From: Entoloma clypeatum
Lineage: Eukaryota; Basidiomycota; Agaricomycetes; Agaricales; Entolomataceae
NCBI GenBank assembly: GCA_963565915.1
Contig: OY751486.1
Span: 4,898,001 to 4,962,000 of the forward strand
Reading direction: 5' to 3'
Length of the DNA stretch: 64,000 nt
Below, piece by piece: positions 41,546 to 52,729 of this stretch. Numbering within the stretch: position 1 is the first letter of the stretch; each line of letters starts with the position of its first letter. The notes below the pieces were generated by a model that ran no database searches, was not told the origin of the DNA, and was given only the letters and a program-made list of their open reading frames with translations. Position numbers and translations under genes: made by a program.

Positions 41546-42088
41546 TGTTACAGCGATAGCCTACAATTGGTACAAGGTCCTAGTCACGTGGGTTTGTACT
41601 GTTTCCACACAAGTCCCTCAATAGGACGACTTGGTCAAGAGCAGCGAGTTCCTCAGAAGGACAACTCGGTTCGGGGTCTGGCAGAGCTAAGTCCTCGCAA
41701 GGCACTTAGTTGGAGAGTGTTCGAAGAATAGACAAGTAAGTGTTGTATGCCTAGGTCAAGCTAAGGACCTCTACTCTAAGGTTACAGGTCTTATATACGT
41801 TATCCTATGGCTATAAATAAGTAGGTGCTGCGCAGGAGCTAAATAGGCCATTGGATAGTTAGATGTTTCAAAAGGGCTGTGGCATATGAGTCAGAGATAA
41901 GGCCTCAAGGCCGTGAGTCAGAGATAACAAGTGAAAATGTAGCTAAAGGGGAATTGTCCGAGTCATAGCGCTGATAGAGGGGACATGTGTCCCAGGGTCA
42001 TCGGAGTGAAGTGAAACGGGGTCGGATAAGAATAGAGGGTTGAAGGGTTGCATGAAGGTGCATAGGAAGAGAGTGAAAAAGTGTAACA
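41546..42088 (-). repeat. 3' LTR of gypsy-C
   Basis: Bounded by TGTTACAGCG (plus strand, 41546) and ...AAAGTGTAACA (42088), so on the minus strand it reads TGTTACACTT...CTGTAACA. The adjoining internal sequence on the minus strand is AGACAGGGGGTAA, a polypurine tract, which fixes the orientation. Confidence 0.8.
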
Positions 42089-42129
42089 TTACCCCCTGTC
42101 TATGCTTGAAGTCACCGGCTTCAATGTTT

Positions 42130-43044
42130 TCAAGTTGCCATGTTGTGCACAGCGTTGTTGTCAAATTTGTATGGCTCGCCCTCGAGGTCTGTGTAACCAG
42201 AGCCAAGACATTCATAGGTATAATGTCCGGGCGCCTTCTTCTTGCACTTCTCACACAAATAGGTTGCGCACTGACACTCAATGTGTCCCTTAGCTCTGCA
42301 CAGGCCGCATTGGCACCTTTTGTCAATGTGTGGCCACCCTGCAGGATGGCGCCAAGGTCCACTCAGAGAGTGAGCGCGTCCGTGTGTGTCAATCTCATAG
42401 CCAACACAATTGGGTTCGTCGGTGAGGTCGATGGGGACCTGATTTGAGGAACCATGCCCGAGTGGGACAGACATGATCGTGTGTATGGTTTTTCTTCTGG
42501 AGCACTTAGCAACTCCATAGGACGGTTTCTTTCCCTTTACGTCAGTCCTGACACTAGAAAGGCTTCGGTCGCTGGTTAAGGGTGACATGGATTCAGCGGG
42601 AGAAGGGGTACTCAGGGGGTCGGGGTTTCTGATGATGAGGGGGATGGGGTTTGGGACGGGGGTTGGTTCAGGGGTGGATTCGGGGATGGGGATCACAGGG
42701 GTGGGAGATCTTTGGGCAGGATTTATGAGTGCGAGGTTGGGGTAGTTGGAGCGTGTGGGGAACAGTCTTTCAAAACATTGGTAGACTCCTCTATCTACCA
42801 GGAGGTCGGCGTGATTGTCAATGAGGCAGGCAATAGAAGCGGAGGTGTTATAATGGTACTCCCGGATAGCGATGAGCCCGTATAACGCATTGACCAGGAA
42901 CTGGTCTGTTTCATCTTCAAGTCGTCCGAGGATGTTGTTTTCATCTTTGGGGTTGGTGAATAGGTTTAAGAGTCGGGATTGTCTGGTGTGTCTGTCTGTG
43001 TTGAAGCGCACTTCTTCGGGGGAGGCGATATGGAGATAGGACAT
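42130..43044 (-). CDS. Gypsy-C 3' accessory ORF with zinc-knuckle-like cysteines
   Basis: An intact 304-codon ORF (MSYLHIASPEEVRFNTDR) between the chromodomain and the polypurine tract, where most gypsy elements have nothing. The N-terminal half is helical (LVNALYGLIAIREYHYNTSA). The middle is Pro/Thr-rich with tandem TPEPTPVPNP-like runs. The C-terminus holds two cysteine/histidine groups, CGLCRAKGHIECQC and CEKCKKKAPGHYTYEC, like CCHC knuckles. I cannot name a family. It remains open although the neighbouring pol is wrecked, which may indicate selection or chance. Nucleic-acid binding is a reasonable guess. Confidence 0.7.
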   Translation of the reverse strand: MSYLHIASPEEVRFNTDRHTRQSRLLNLFTNPKDENNILGRLEDETDQFLVNALYGLIAIREYHYNTSASIACLIDNHADLLVDRGVYQCFERLFPTRSNYPNLALINPAQRSPTPVIPIPESTPEPTPVPNPIPLIIRNPDPLSTPSPAESMSPLTSDRSLSSVRTDVKGKKPSYGVAKCSRRKTIHTIMSVPLGHGSSNQVPIDLTDEPNCVGYEIDTHGRAHSLSGPWRHPAGWPHIDKRCQCGLCRAKGHIECQCATYLCEKCKKKAPGHYTYECLGSGYTDLEGEPYKFDNNAVHNMAT

Positions 43045-43074
43045 GGTGTTGAGAGGATGTGGATCGTTTGGGGT

Positions 43075-44730
43075 TCAAAGGTGGTGGGTCTGTTTGTAGC
43101 ATCCCAGTGTTTCTTGGGCTCTTTTTAAATTGGATTCAGATTCCCACATGTTATCGCTTGATGGGTATCCCATCCACTTGACCAAATACTTGTATCCTCT
43201 GCCCTGTCGCTTGTGGGTAAGGATTGCTTCCACTTCATACTTGTGTTCTCCTTCAATCAGATCAGGAGGTGGGTTGTGGAAGTTCAGTCCGTGTGTGTCA
43301 TTTTCCCGATAAGGTGTCAACAAGGAGGCGTGGAAAACAGGGTGGATCTTCCATTGTTCTGGAAGTTTCAGCTTGTATGTCAGGGGCCCGAGCACCTTGG
43401 AAATGGTGAAGGGTCCTTCTTGTTTGGGTGCCAGCTTTCTGGAAGGGTATCTGATTCATTCTTTCCTTCTAGCCATACCTGTTCTTCTTTTCCAAATGGA
43501 GTGAAGCCTCGTGTTGATCTCTCTGCCATCATCTGATGGGCTAGTTCGTGTGCTGCCAGCGCTTCATCTCTTGCTTGCTTTAGCTCTTTGAGCCATTCCT
43601 CTACGCTTGGCACGTTCATCTTGTCAAATGCCAATGGTATGTCTCTTGGTTCATATCCCATCATTAGATAGAATGGTGATTGTTTTGTTGTGGAGTGGGT
43701 CCTCTGATTGTGACAGAACTCCATTGTTGAGTTGTGATTGTGCCATTTTCAGGATTATTTGAACAGAACATCCAGAAATAGATCTCAAGTTCTTGATTTG
43801 CACATTCTGTTTCTCCATCGGTTTGAGGGTGATATGCCGTGCTCATCATCAGTTTGATCCCTAGGAGTCGTCCTAATTCTCTGAAGACCTGAGAAGCAAA
43901 TTGTGGCCCTCTGTCAGACAGAATAGAGTCTGGGAGTCTGAATCTTCAGTACATGTGGTCCAAATAAAGTTTCGCAGTGAGGGTCACATTGGTGGTTTTG
44001 GTACAAGGGATGGAAATTACCCCCTTCATAGAACCATGGTCTACTACGACCATGATACTGTCAAATCCGTTGCTTTTGGACAGGTCCGTGATGAAGTCAA
44101 TCGTTGTCTGGGAGAATGGTCTGGCGTCCTTTTGTGCCTTGATTGGCATCAATCCAGGGTTTGTGGGGTGTGTGTTGACTTTCATTTATTGGCAGATTGC
44201 ACATCCTCCAACATAATTCTTGATAAACACTTACATTCCTGGCCACCAATAGTTTTGCCTAACCAATTCCAAGGTTTTTAGATGTCCTGGATGTCCGTCC
44301 GCTTGGTAGGGAGTCATGATATCGTTTTGTTATTTCCCGGCGCAGAGTCTCATCTGGCGGTATGTAACATCTGTTGCGGAAGAATAACATCCCATCTTCT
44401 GTTCTCCATTCTGATAAATGGGATTCAATCAGTGGGGTCCCTGATTCTTTTAGGGCAGTGATGGCTTTTGAGAAGAGCTCATCGTTCTCAGTTGCTTTCA
44501 GAATATCTCCTTGTAGCTCAAGGTCCACTGTTTTGACAAAGATGTCATTTGGCAAGACAATAATTTGGTATCTTCTTTGGGTATGTGGTCCGGTCGCCCA
44601 GACAGGGCATCCAACTGGATCATTTTTGCTCCTGGGGTGTGTACCAATTTTAGCTCAAACTCGGAGAGATACAATCTCCACCATGCTTGTCGTCTGTTTA
44701 ACTTCTGGGGTTCCTGGTAATATATCAAGT
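43075..44730 (-). pseudogene. Gypsy-C integrase and chromodomain region
   Basis: Pieces in shifted frames: an H2C2-zone (RCYIPPDETLRREITKRYHD) at about 44350, a core piece [20 protein letters not shown] near 44100, [20 protein letters not shown] near 43840, a C-terminal part [20 protein letters not shown] near 43690, then a chromodomain (KYEVEAILTHKRQGRGYKYL, VKWMGYP) at 43240-43120. The chromodomain in such chromoviruses directs integration to methylated-histone chromatin. Several frame breaks make it inactive. Confidence 0.8.
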
Positions 44731-46253
44731 TCTTGTGATCTGATAGAACAACCGTTGGAAATGGTGATCCAAGGAGGGAATGCCTCCAGGTTTCCAGTGA
44801 TCGGATAATTCCCGATCATAAATTTCATAGTTCCGTTCTGCCGCAGAGAATGAGTGTGATATATATCCGCAGGGGTGCCAGTCTCCATTCACATCTTGTT
44901 GGTGCAGTACTGCTCCTGTCGCCCATTTGGATGCATCAGATTCTATGACAAACAGTTTGTCAGTGTTTGGCATTAACAATACCGGTGATTCTGCGAATTT
45001 GTCCTTTAACATGTCAAATGCCGTTTGGCAGTCCTCATTCCATTCCCATTCCTGATCCTTTTTGGTCAGATCATTCAGGGGTTTGGCAATGTCCGAGTAG
45101 TGTCCGATAAACCTTCGATAGAAGTTTCCAAATCCAAGGAAGGATCTGACCTGTTTCACAGTTACAGGTTCTGGCCATTTCACTATCCCTGATAACTTAA
45201 CGGGGTCCATCGCGATTTCGTTTCTTTGATAATGAGTCCGAGGTATTCACACTGCCTGACTCCAAATTCGCATTTTTCCAGGTTGAGATAGAGGTTATTC
45301 TCTATCATCTTTCTGAGTATGTGGAGTGTCCATTCGGTGTCATCTTCATCATTGATTGCCTGGAAGGTGGGTGGCATGCCTGCCAGTCTGAAGAAGGCAA
45401 CCAAGGGTTCGTACAACCCTCTATTGGTTTTGAATGCAGCCTTCCATTCATTGCCAGGCTTGATCCGTACATTGTTGTATCCCCAACGCATGTCCAGTTT
45501 AGTGAAGACCTTTGCTTCTTTCAATTTGTCAAGTAAATCTCCGACCAGGGGTAACGGGTATGCGTTCTTCACTGTTACTTCATTCAATCGCCAATAGTCC
45601 TGACATGGTCTGAGTTTATCCAAGTCCTTTTTAGCCACAAAGAAAAAGGGTGATGCCATTGGTGATTTCGAGGGTCTGATGTACCCCTTTCGAAGGTTCT
45701 CATCAAGGAATTTGTCCAATTTTGTTTGTTCTTCCAGTGACAAAGGATAAACCTTACAGTCTTTCGGGGTGAAGTCCGGTTTCAAGTCAATTGTGTGGTC
45801 CCATGGTTTGTGTTCCGGTAACCTCTCAGATGCCGTTTTCTCGAACACCTTCTGAGACTGATCGTATCGTTCTGGTAGTTCTTTCTTTGGTTTGTCCGCG
45901 GTGTCCATATTGTGTGAGAGTTTCTGGGAAATTGAGGTTTTGGCTTGGATCCAAATATCCTCAATGGGTTCGTCCGTTGTGACATATGTCCTGAATAGGT
46001 CGAGGTCATCGTCTGATTCTTCATCTATCCTTTTCAAGATAGGTCCATTTGCCGGTAGAGCCTCCTTTTCTGTTTTAAGGGTCTCTTCATCATCAATTTC
46101 TTTTATCGTCACATAGATCTTTTGTTTGGGTTTTTCTTTTATCCATGCTGCAATTGCAATGGGTTTCTTGTCTTTTGATGCCAAGAGCTCGTCAAATTTC
46201 TTCCTCATGACTCCTGCTAGGGTCTTCTTGAACCTGATAGTTTCAATATCCAA
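44731..46253 (-). pseudogene. Gypsy-C reverse transcriptase and RNase H
   Basis: On the minus strand from 46253: [39 protein letters not shown] and [16 protein letters not shown]. After [10 protein letters not shown] the normal stretch with the YLDD catalytic box is missing and the frame resumes at [20 protein letters not shown], so the polymerase centre has been deleted. RNase H follows in the next frame ([29 protein letters not shown]) and breaks again near 44800. Confidence 0.85.
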
Positions 46254-46262
46254 GGTTTCTTT

Positions 46263-46670
46263 TTACCAATCAATCTTCGGGTTGTATTGTTTTAACCATG
46301 GTAATCCCAAAATGGTGGTTTCTTTTCCAAGTCCGGTGACCAAAAATCTGATGTTGAGTTCTTTGTCATCAATCCAGATCTTCTTCCATGTGCAATGGGT
46401 GATTGTCCCTTCTTTGTTCTTTGTTCCGTCCACATTGAACATGTGAATGGGCTTTAGTAACAGAATAAGCTCCATTCGGTTGGCTGTGGCGAACTTCTGA
46501 TCCAAGAAGGTTCCTCCTGCCCCTGAGTCTATCAGGGCATTTATCTTTAGTTTCTCATCGATGCTTTCTCCTTCTCCTGACATTGAAATGGGGATCAAAA
46601 AAGATTTGTCATTCATGTCGGCTACAATTACAGGGGATAGGGAGATTGAAAACTGAGCGGGGGCTGACAT
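46263..46670 (-). pseudogene. Gypsy-C protease
   Basis: 135 codons with the retropepsin motif ALIDSGAGGTFLD and the flap-side ILGLPWLKQYNPKIDW. It is an intact-looking domain in its own frame between gag and RT. Its job would be cleavage of the gag-pol polyprotein. Confidence 0.75.
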
Positions 46671-46759
46671 CGGTACAGGCCGCTTTATTGAAAACCCTGT
46701 TTCTCCATTTTGGAGATCAAGGCGTCTTGTTCTTCATTCAGTAAGTCCTTAAAAATGCC

Positions 46760-47704
46760 TCAGATATGGGCATATGCATCGGAAGCTTTCTTGAACATGT
46801 TTTTCGCAACCAGGGTCTTTCCTCCTTTGTGTGCATCAGCACGGTATCCTGCCTGATGGCAGACGAAGCACAACCCTTTTTTGAAGTGGACGTCTCTCTC
46901 TTCAGTAGTCAGCTGGTCAATGTCCATGGTGTTTGGGTCTGGGGCGAAGTGCATGTTCCGGGGTGCAGGGTTATAATTAACCTTGAACTTCTTCCTTCCT
47001 CCATCGGGTCTAAGCCTTTGAGAGACTGCCTTGGCTCTCCTCCACTGGTTGTCCAGTCTGGACGCCGTGGTGTACCATTCATCAACTGTTTCTGGGATTT
47101 TGTCCAGGCCCAGGATCTTGTCTCGGAGTGCATGTGGCAACGCCTCCATGAAGTAATCCTTGAGAGATCGCTCCTCTGTGATCAAACTCTCTGCAACCCA
47201 TAGTTTGAATTTTTCTACAAATTCATCGGCTGTCATGCCCTCCATCTTCTGTGTTTTCATCATAGTCAATGCATCTCCTTCTTTGTCAACCGGGGAAAAT
47301 GATTTCCTCAGTTTCTCGATAAAGTCCGTGTATTTTGGTACTCCGGCAGTGGTGATGTCTCTGTACCAAGACTCCTTCCACGGCCCGGCAGTTCCTCCTT
47401 TCATGTACGAGACAGTGAAGAGAATTTTCTTCTTGTCAGAGTTGTAGATGTCATCGTTCATTTCCAAATATAAGTTTGCGTTGAACAAAAATTCCGACAG
47501 TTTTCTCCTGTCTCCATTGAAGATCGCCGGTGAGCTGATCTTGATTTCTTTTTCTGGGGTTCTTGCCTGAGAAGTCATTTCTACAGGTGCTGGTTTCACT
47601 GGGGTGTGGGGTCTTTGGTCTGGGTGCAGCAACAGCAACAGCTGGTGGCAGTGGGATTCGTCTCGGGGAGAGGTAAGAGGGTGATGTGGGGTTGACCGGT
47701 ACAA
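46760..47704 (-). pseudogene. Gypsy-C gag
   Basis: Likely start MTSQARTPEKE at 47578, within a frame open from 47704. The capsid region has FNGDRRKLSEFLFNANLYLE and LSEFLFN-type helices, GTAGPWKESWYRDI and EKLRKSFSP. The zinc knuckle is degenerate, reading CFVCHQAGYRADAH where a C-x2-C-x4-H-x4-C would be expected. The ORF is otherwise open. Confidence 0.75.
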
Positions 47705-47767
47705 AAGAGGAGATTACTCTTCTGTATGGTGTCAGCAGTTGTTGTGGTGTGATGGGTGTGTCAACAA

Positions 47768-48152
47768 AGGAAATGGAGTATGGAACAGGAGGAAGCGTTC
47801 AACGCGCTAAAAAGGTTATTTACGGAAGCACCCATATTGGTACCGCCCAATCCGGATCGGAAGCTAAGAGTAGAATCAGATGCATCGGACTTCGCCATGG
47901 GAGCGATTCTATCTATGGAATGTGAGGATGAGAAATGGAGGCCATGTGCCTTTTTTTTTAAAGGATTAAATGATGTGAAAAGAAATTACGATGTACATGA
48001 TAAAGAAATGCTGGGCATAATTCGAGCGCTGGAAGCATGGAGACACCACCTTGAAGGAGCCAAACATGAGCTCGAGATTTGGACCGATCATAAAAACCTT
48101 GAGTACTTCATGCAGGGTCGAAAGCTTAATTGCAGACAAGCACGTTGGGCGT
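47768..48152 (+). pseudogene. Gypsy-D RNase H fragment
   Basis: Plus-strand frame starting KWSMEQEEAFNALKRLFTEA, then LRVESDASDFAMGAILSMEC, FFKGLNDVKRNYDVHDKEML, WRHHLEGAKHELEIWTDHKN and LNCRQARWAL. This is the RT-connection/RNase H part of a gypsy family different from A, B and C. It stops where a Tc1 element begins at a TA (48153-48154). Confidence 0.8.
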
Positions 48153-48154
48153 TA

Positions 48155-49277
48155 CAGTGCCTCACAAAACTGATTCAATGTTTGCTACTTTGTGAATACC
48201 TTCAAAATAACTTTGCAAATAATGCCAATCAAAAGAAGGTATTGGTACCTGGTTAAAAGCCCTGCTTCAGGACTCTCGGAATCTGCAATAATTATGTAAT
48301 TCCCATAAAAGATGATCAATATATGATCAAATTACTCCAGGGACTCATTGAATCAGTTTTGTGAGTATGTACAATAAATACAGTATTTTATACTTTAGTA
48401 CTTGGTATTACCCCCCTTAGCTTTGATTACTGCCTCTACCCTTCTTGGCATACTTTCTATCAGGTTTTGACACACTTCTGGCTCTATATTATTCCACACC
48501 TCTGCTGCTCTGTCCCAAATCTCCCAGACTCCCTTGGGTGGTGTTGGATATTCATTCAACTTCCTTTTAATATGAACCCAGAGGTGTTCAATAGGATTGA
48601 GGTCTGGGGACTGTGCAGGCCAATCCAGCAGAGCAATATTCTTGCTGTCCATCCATTTTTTGGCCTTCTTGGAGGTGTGCTTGGGGTCATTGTCCTGCTG
48701 AAAAATGATCTCCTCTTCAGAGATTCCACTCTCCTCCATGCTGGGCAGCAAATTGTCCTCCAAAATGGACACATACTGATCAGCATCCATCCTCCCCTCA
48801 ACCTCTGCAAGTCTCCCCACACCTTCCCAACCCATACAACCCCAAACCATAATATTTCCTCCCTCAAACTTGACTGTGCCCTGAACCTCTATTTCAATAT
48901 GCCCCTCACCCTTCTTTTTCCAGACCCATTCCTTGCCATCTGGCCCAAACCTGTTGATTTTGTTCTCATCTGACCAAATGACCCTCTTCCAGTCCTCCAC
49001 TGTCCATTCCCTGTGCTTCATAGCAAATGCCAACCGCCTCTTCCAATGTATGGCCTTTAAGAAAGGTCTTTTCTTCTTTGTTACAGCCTTGAATTCATGT
49101 TTTCTGAGAACCCTTCTCACAGTTTCTGGGGAGACAGGATTGGAGATGATAGTGTTGATGTGTTTGGTAGCCTGCACAGCATTGGAGGCTCTCCCTGAGG
49201 TGATTTATGAAAGTATGTTTCGTGTGTTGGTGGGAGAAAGCTTGGATGGACGACCACCAGAAGAGAGATTGTGATGA
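48155..49277 (-). mobile_element. Tc1/mariner element, 5'-truncated
   Basis: The 3' terminus follows a TA dinucleotide and reads CAGTGCCTCACAAAACTGAT (48155 onward), a Tc1-like end. The word CTCACAAAACTGATTCAATG is repeated in inverted form at about 48345-48365, giving a subterminal inverted repeat. The transposase lies on the minus strand. The other end is lost at 49277, where the gypsy-B LTR begins. Confidence 0.75.
48395..49277 (-). pseudogene. Tc1/mariner transposase (DD34E)
   Basis: 260 codons from 49177 to 48395 are open. Catalytic residues are present: WSDENKINRF, FQQDNDPKHTS and QSPDLNPIEHLW, with 34 residues between the second Asp and the Glu. The second helix-turn-helix region shows SPETVRRVLRKHEFKAV. 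Upstream in the same frame are GGRPSKLSPTNTRNILS, a TAA stop (49205-49207, probably CAA originally) and ITSGRASNAVQATKHIN. The first DNA-binding domain is missing because of truncation at 49277. It is cut-and-paste machinery at TA sites, now inactive. Confidence 0.85.
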
Positions 49278-49665
49278 TGTTATGCTTAACAAACCGTTCC
49301 AAGGTTCGGGCAGAGTATGCAGGAAGTGGAAAGGCGAAGAGGAAAGTGATTGCTAAATCTAAGGAATGTAGCTATGGTACATGGGGTTTATATAGTACTG
49401 GCTACGAGCGGTAGCAAGTGAGTCAGTAGCTGCGGAAGGCAGTGCAGATGAGTCAGTAACTGCGGAAAGGCAGTGCGAAGTGAGTCAGACAACTGCGGAC
49501 TGAGTAATCCCTACTGCGGAGTGCGAGTCAGCGCGGGAGCGAAGTATACTAAAGGAGAATGGTAGAGTAAAGGTAAATGAATAAGCGGTCCGATGAGTCA
49601 AAGAAATAACGAAGGTACAATGCAAGGGAAAAGTGCGTAACATACAAACCGGTAAGTCCGTAACA
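49278..49665 (-). repeat. 3' LTR of gypsy-B
   Basis: On the minus strand it runs TGTTACGGACTTACC...AAGCATAACA. It resembles the gypsy-A LTRs, with some indels in the middle. The adjacent internal tract on the minus strand is GAGGAGGGGAACA, the polypurine tract shared with gypsy-A. Confidence 0.85.
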
Positions 49666-49699
49666 TGTTCCCCTCCTCAAGCTCTGTGTCCTCACAGAG

Positions 49700-50062
49700 T
49701 CATTGTCCCCATCCTCCAGCATCGTCGTTGTTTGTCCAGGAGCCATTCTCCTTGAGGCTCCAATCGTCTATTAGCTCTTCGTTGATGGCAACGGCGAGCT
49801 CGAGACTCCGGACGGCTAGTTGGATGCACCGGTTTTCAATAACCAGCGTACGGGTGTAGTTCCCGAGGATTTGTTTTTCTTCAGGGGTTGGTGCGACGGG
49901 GAGGTCGGATAAAGAATGGAGGCGGATGTGCATCTGTCGATGCAGGATGTTGGCGAGCGAGGCTTCTAGCGCGTGGATCTGGTCTCTCATGGAGAGGGCT
50001 TCACCCATGAGGGCAGTGATGGCGGGGTTGGTTTCAGTGGATGTGGTGGTGGCGGTGGACAT
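49700..50062 (-). CDS. Gypsy-B 3' accessory ORF (homologue of gypsy-A's)
   Basis: An intact 120-codon ORF (MSTATTTSTETNPAITALMG) between the chromodomain and the polypurine tract. It aligns along its length with the gypsy-A ORF at 58130-58498: shared blocks include GEALSMRDQIH, ILHRQMHIRLH and SLSDLP/NLSDLP. The sequence predicts two helices, the first probably a coiled coil. I do not recognise the family. Both copies are open although both pol genes carry stops. Confidence 0.75.
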   Translation of the reverse strand: MSTATTTSTETNPAITALMGEALSMRDQIHALEASLANILHRQMHIRLHSLSDLPVAPTPEEKQILGNYTRTLVIENRCIQLAVRSLELAVAINEELIDDWSLKENGSWTNNDDAGGWGQ

Positions 50063-50187
50063 GGTGCAGAGGATGTTGGAGAGATAGAGGAAGAATGGAG
50101 TAGCTATATTGAGGACGGAGCGGAGAACTCGGTGGGTTTTTGACTGATGAGGTCGATGCTGTTGCTGATTTCAACGGGTGTCTTTTA

Positions 50188-52332
50188 TCATGGACGTGAC
50201 GGGTTCTGCCGATGGAAATCACGGATCAAATCTTGAGCGTTCTGAACATTAGCTCGTGGTTCCCATGTGTTCTCTTCTGGGCCATATCCTTCCCACTGGA
50301 CGAGGTACTGGATCTTTCCGTGGAACTTTCGAGAGTCCAGGATCGTAGACACATGGTACTCTTCTCATCCTTCGACGATGATCGGATCAGGGGCTGGTTT
50401 CTTTTTCTGGATGGCGTACTTCGGAGTTTCATATGGTGACAACAGGGTCTCGTTGAACACAGGGTGAATCATCTTCCAAGTCTTCGGAAGATCAAGAAGG
50501 TACATGCTAGCTCCTTTCTTCTCTAGGACTTTGAATGGTCCATGTCGGAGTGCATCAAGTTTCTTTGAGGGTCGATCGGTCCTGATGTTAGTCCCTTCCA
50601 GCCACACCTTGTCTCCGATGCGGTAGTCCCGAGACGGACTTCGCCGTGTGTCAACTGTCTTCTTCATCTGATCCTGGGCCTGTTTCAGTGCTGCGTTGGC
50701 TTCTTCTCGTGCCTGTTTGAGTTTTTTCAAGAAGTCGTTTGCCGCCGGATTGGTGTCTTCTAACATGAGTTCTCCCTTCCACAGATGTAAACCGTAGTTG
50801 AGGTAGAATGGGGTGTGCTTCATCGCCTGATGTTCTTTGTCATTGTACTGGAACTCTGTGATTGCGATCCATTCTGCCCAATCATCCTGTAGATGGTTGA
50901 CAAAGTTTCGTAAGAATGCTTCTGTTTCCTGATGTGATCGCTCGGCCTGTCCATCAGTCTGTGGGTGGTATGTGGTGGACAGGTTCCTCTTGATCCCTAA
51001 CATGCGGCAGAGTATCTCCATGAACTTCGCAGCGAACTGTGGTCCCCTATCGCTGATGATCTTCTTGGGGATCCCATGAAGCTTCCATATCTGATCCCGA
51101 TAGATCTTGGCTAATCCTTCAGCCGATAGTTCCACGGTTGTCGGAATGAGGTGAAGCATCTTTGAATGTCTATCCGTGATGACCAGAATTGCGTTTTTTC
51201 CATCAGATTCTGGTATCGGTCCCACGACGTCGATTCCTATGTCTTCCCATGGGTGACTTGGTGCTGCATGGGGATGTAGCGGAGCATGTCGCTTTTGTCG
51301 GTTAATCTTGTTGCGTTGACAAGTGTCGCAACCCTTCACGTACTTCTTCACATCATGCAGTATGGTAGGCCACCAGTAGGTGCAAGTGAGGAGTTCATGT
51401 GTCCGGTACTGTCCTGGGTGTCCAGCCACTGGTGCATCATGTGATTCAAACATCAATTCTTGTCGCAATTGCGGATCTGGCGGGACATAGACTCGTTCGC
51501 CTGCATATGTGATGCCGTTTTCCTGTTGATACCAATGAGGATTCTTCTTTAGACCCTGGGCTACTTCTGTCTCCATGCGGTTTAAACCCTTGATGCGTGC
51601 AATCCACGGATTTTTGATGGTCGTGACGTTTCCAATTTTGATGGAATCAGATGTTTCACCCCCTTCAAAGGATTGTTCCTCCGTGAACATCTTCATTTGT
51701 ACCACATCTTCTGATTCCAATCGTTTCAAGAATAGTCCCTCCTTGAGCATTTGGTCACTGTCCTGTGGTTCGAGTTCCGCTTCATACCAGGGTAAGCGTG
51801 ACAGGATGTCCGCTTTCGCATTGGTCTTGCCGGGCACATGCCGTAATTCGAAGTCATAGTCCTGTAACTTCATTTTCCAGCGTCACTGTCATTGATTCAG
51901 GTCCTGAGGATGACGGAAGTATTCCAGGTTCTTGTGATCGGTCAAGATTTCAAAATGTTCCTTGGCTTCGAGCAGATAGTGTCTCCAATCTTTTAATGCT
52001 TCCACGACTGCCAGAAGTTCCTTGTCATATATCTCATAATTCTGTTCAGCCGCGGACATGGTCCGCGACAAGAACACGATGGGGTGCCATTTGTTGTCTT
52101 GCTTCTGAGAGAGTACTGCTCCAATTGCATAGCCTGATGCATCGGTTTCAACCCTGAACTGTCCCTCTGGTTTTGGTAATGCCAAGACTGGTGCCGATGT
52201 AATTGCCCGTATGAGACCTTCAAAGGCTTGCTGCTCTGCTGGTCCCCAAGTAAATGCCATACCGCCTGTGAGCGTGGTGAGAGGCTTTGCGATGTTTGAG
52301 TACCCTTCAATAAATCATCGATAGAAGTTAGC
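50188..52332 (-). pseudogene. Gypsy-B RT/RNase H, integrase and chromodomain
   Basis: From 52332 down: FYR-FIEGYSNIAKPLTT, the RNase H with intact VETDASGYAIG (about 52160), KNLEYFRHPQDLNQ, then TGA at 51889-51891 where gypsy-A has CGA. Next is a 502-codon open stretch (51873-50365) with the H2C2 finger (HDAPVAGHPGQYRTHE, GCDTCQRNK), the integrase triad ([36 protein letters not shown]) and HPVFNETLLSPYE. A TGA (50365-50367) separates this from the chromodomain [19 protein letters not shown]. The same TGA is present in gypsy-A. Confidence 0.85.
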
Positions 52333-52702
52333 TGTTACGGACTAACGACTACGGACATATACGCTTACTTTTTCACTTTTACTCATCGGCCCCCGCTTAC
52401 ATATATCGTATTATACTTTATTCCCTTTAGTATACTTCGCTCCCGTGCTGACTCGCTTTCCGCAGCTGTCTGACTCATTCCGCAGTCAGCTTACTCATTA
52501 GTGCATAGCCTTCCGCAGTTGCCTTACTCATGCGCACTGCCTTCCGCAGTTACTGACTCATTCGCTACCGCTCATAGTCAGTACTATATAAACCTCATAT
52601 ACCATAGCTACATTCCTTAGATTTAGCAATCACATTGCTCTTCGCCTTTCCATCTTCCTGCATACTCTGCCCGAACCTTGGAACGGTTTGTTACGCATAA
52701 CA
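52333..52702 (+). repeat. 5' LTR of gypsy-A
   Basis: 370 bp, TGTTACGG...CGCATAACA. The TATA box TATATAAA is at 52585-52592. The word AGATTTAGCAA at 52619-52629 lies where transcription would begin, about 34 bp downstream. TCCGCAG and ACTCAT words are repeated in the U3 part. Confidence 0.9.
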
Positions 52703-52704
52703 AG

Positions 52705-52715
52705 TTGCTAAATCT
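52705..52715 (+). promoter_or_regulatory. Predicted self-priming primer-binding site of gypsy-A
   Basis: TTGCTAAATCT begins two bases after the LTR and is the exact complement of AGATTTAGCAA (52619-52629) at the predicted 5' end of the transcript. Tf1/sushi retrotransposons prime reverse transcription by folding the first 11 nt of their mRNA onto such a site. No tRNA-like TGG start is present here. Confidence 0.7.
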
Positions 52716-52729
52716 CGTTAGGTTCGCCC

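Larger units (their letters stand above)
41546..47765 (-). mobile_element. Ty3/gypsy element C (minus), 5'-truncated
   Basis: Order on the minus strand: gag, protease, RT-RNase H, integrase, chromodomain, an extra cysteine-rich ORF, polypurine tract, 3' LTR. The 5' LTR is not seen; upstream of gag the sequence changes near 47700-47765 into a different gypsy fragment on the other strand. Pol is broken by frameshifts and deletions. Confidence 0.85.
49278..52332 (-). mobile_element. Gypsy element B (minus), 5'-truncated
   Basis: Same family as gypsy-A. From its 3' end: LTR, polypurine tract, accessory ORF, chromodomain, integrase, RNase H and part of RT. Its RT is cut at 52332 where the gypsy-A 5' LTR begins, and no gypsy-B sequence resumes on the far side of gypsy-A. 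Its 3' LTR abuts the truncated Tc1 element. Confidence 0.85.
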
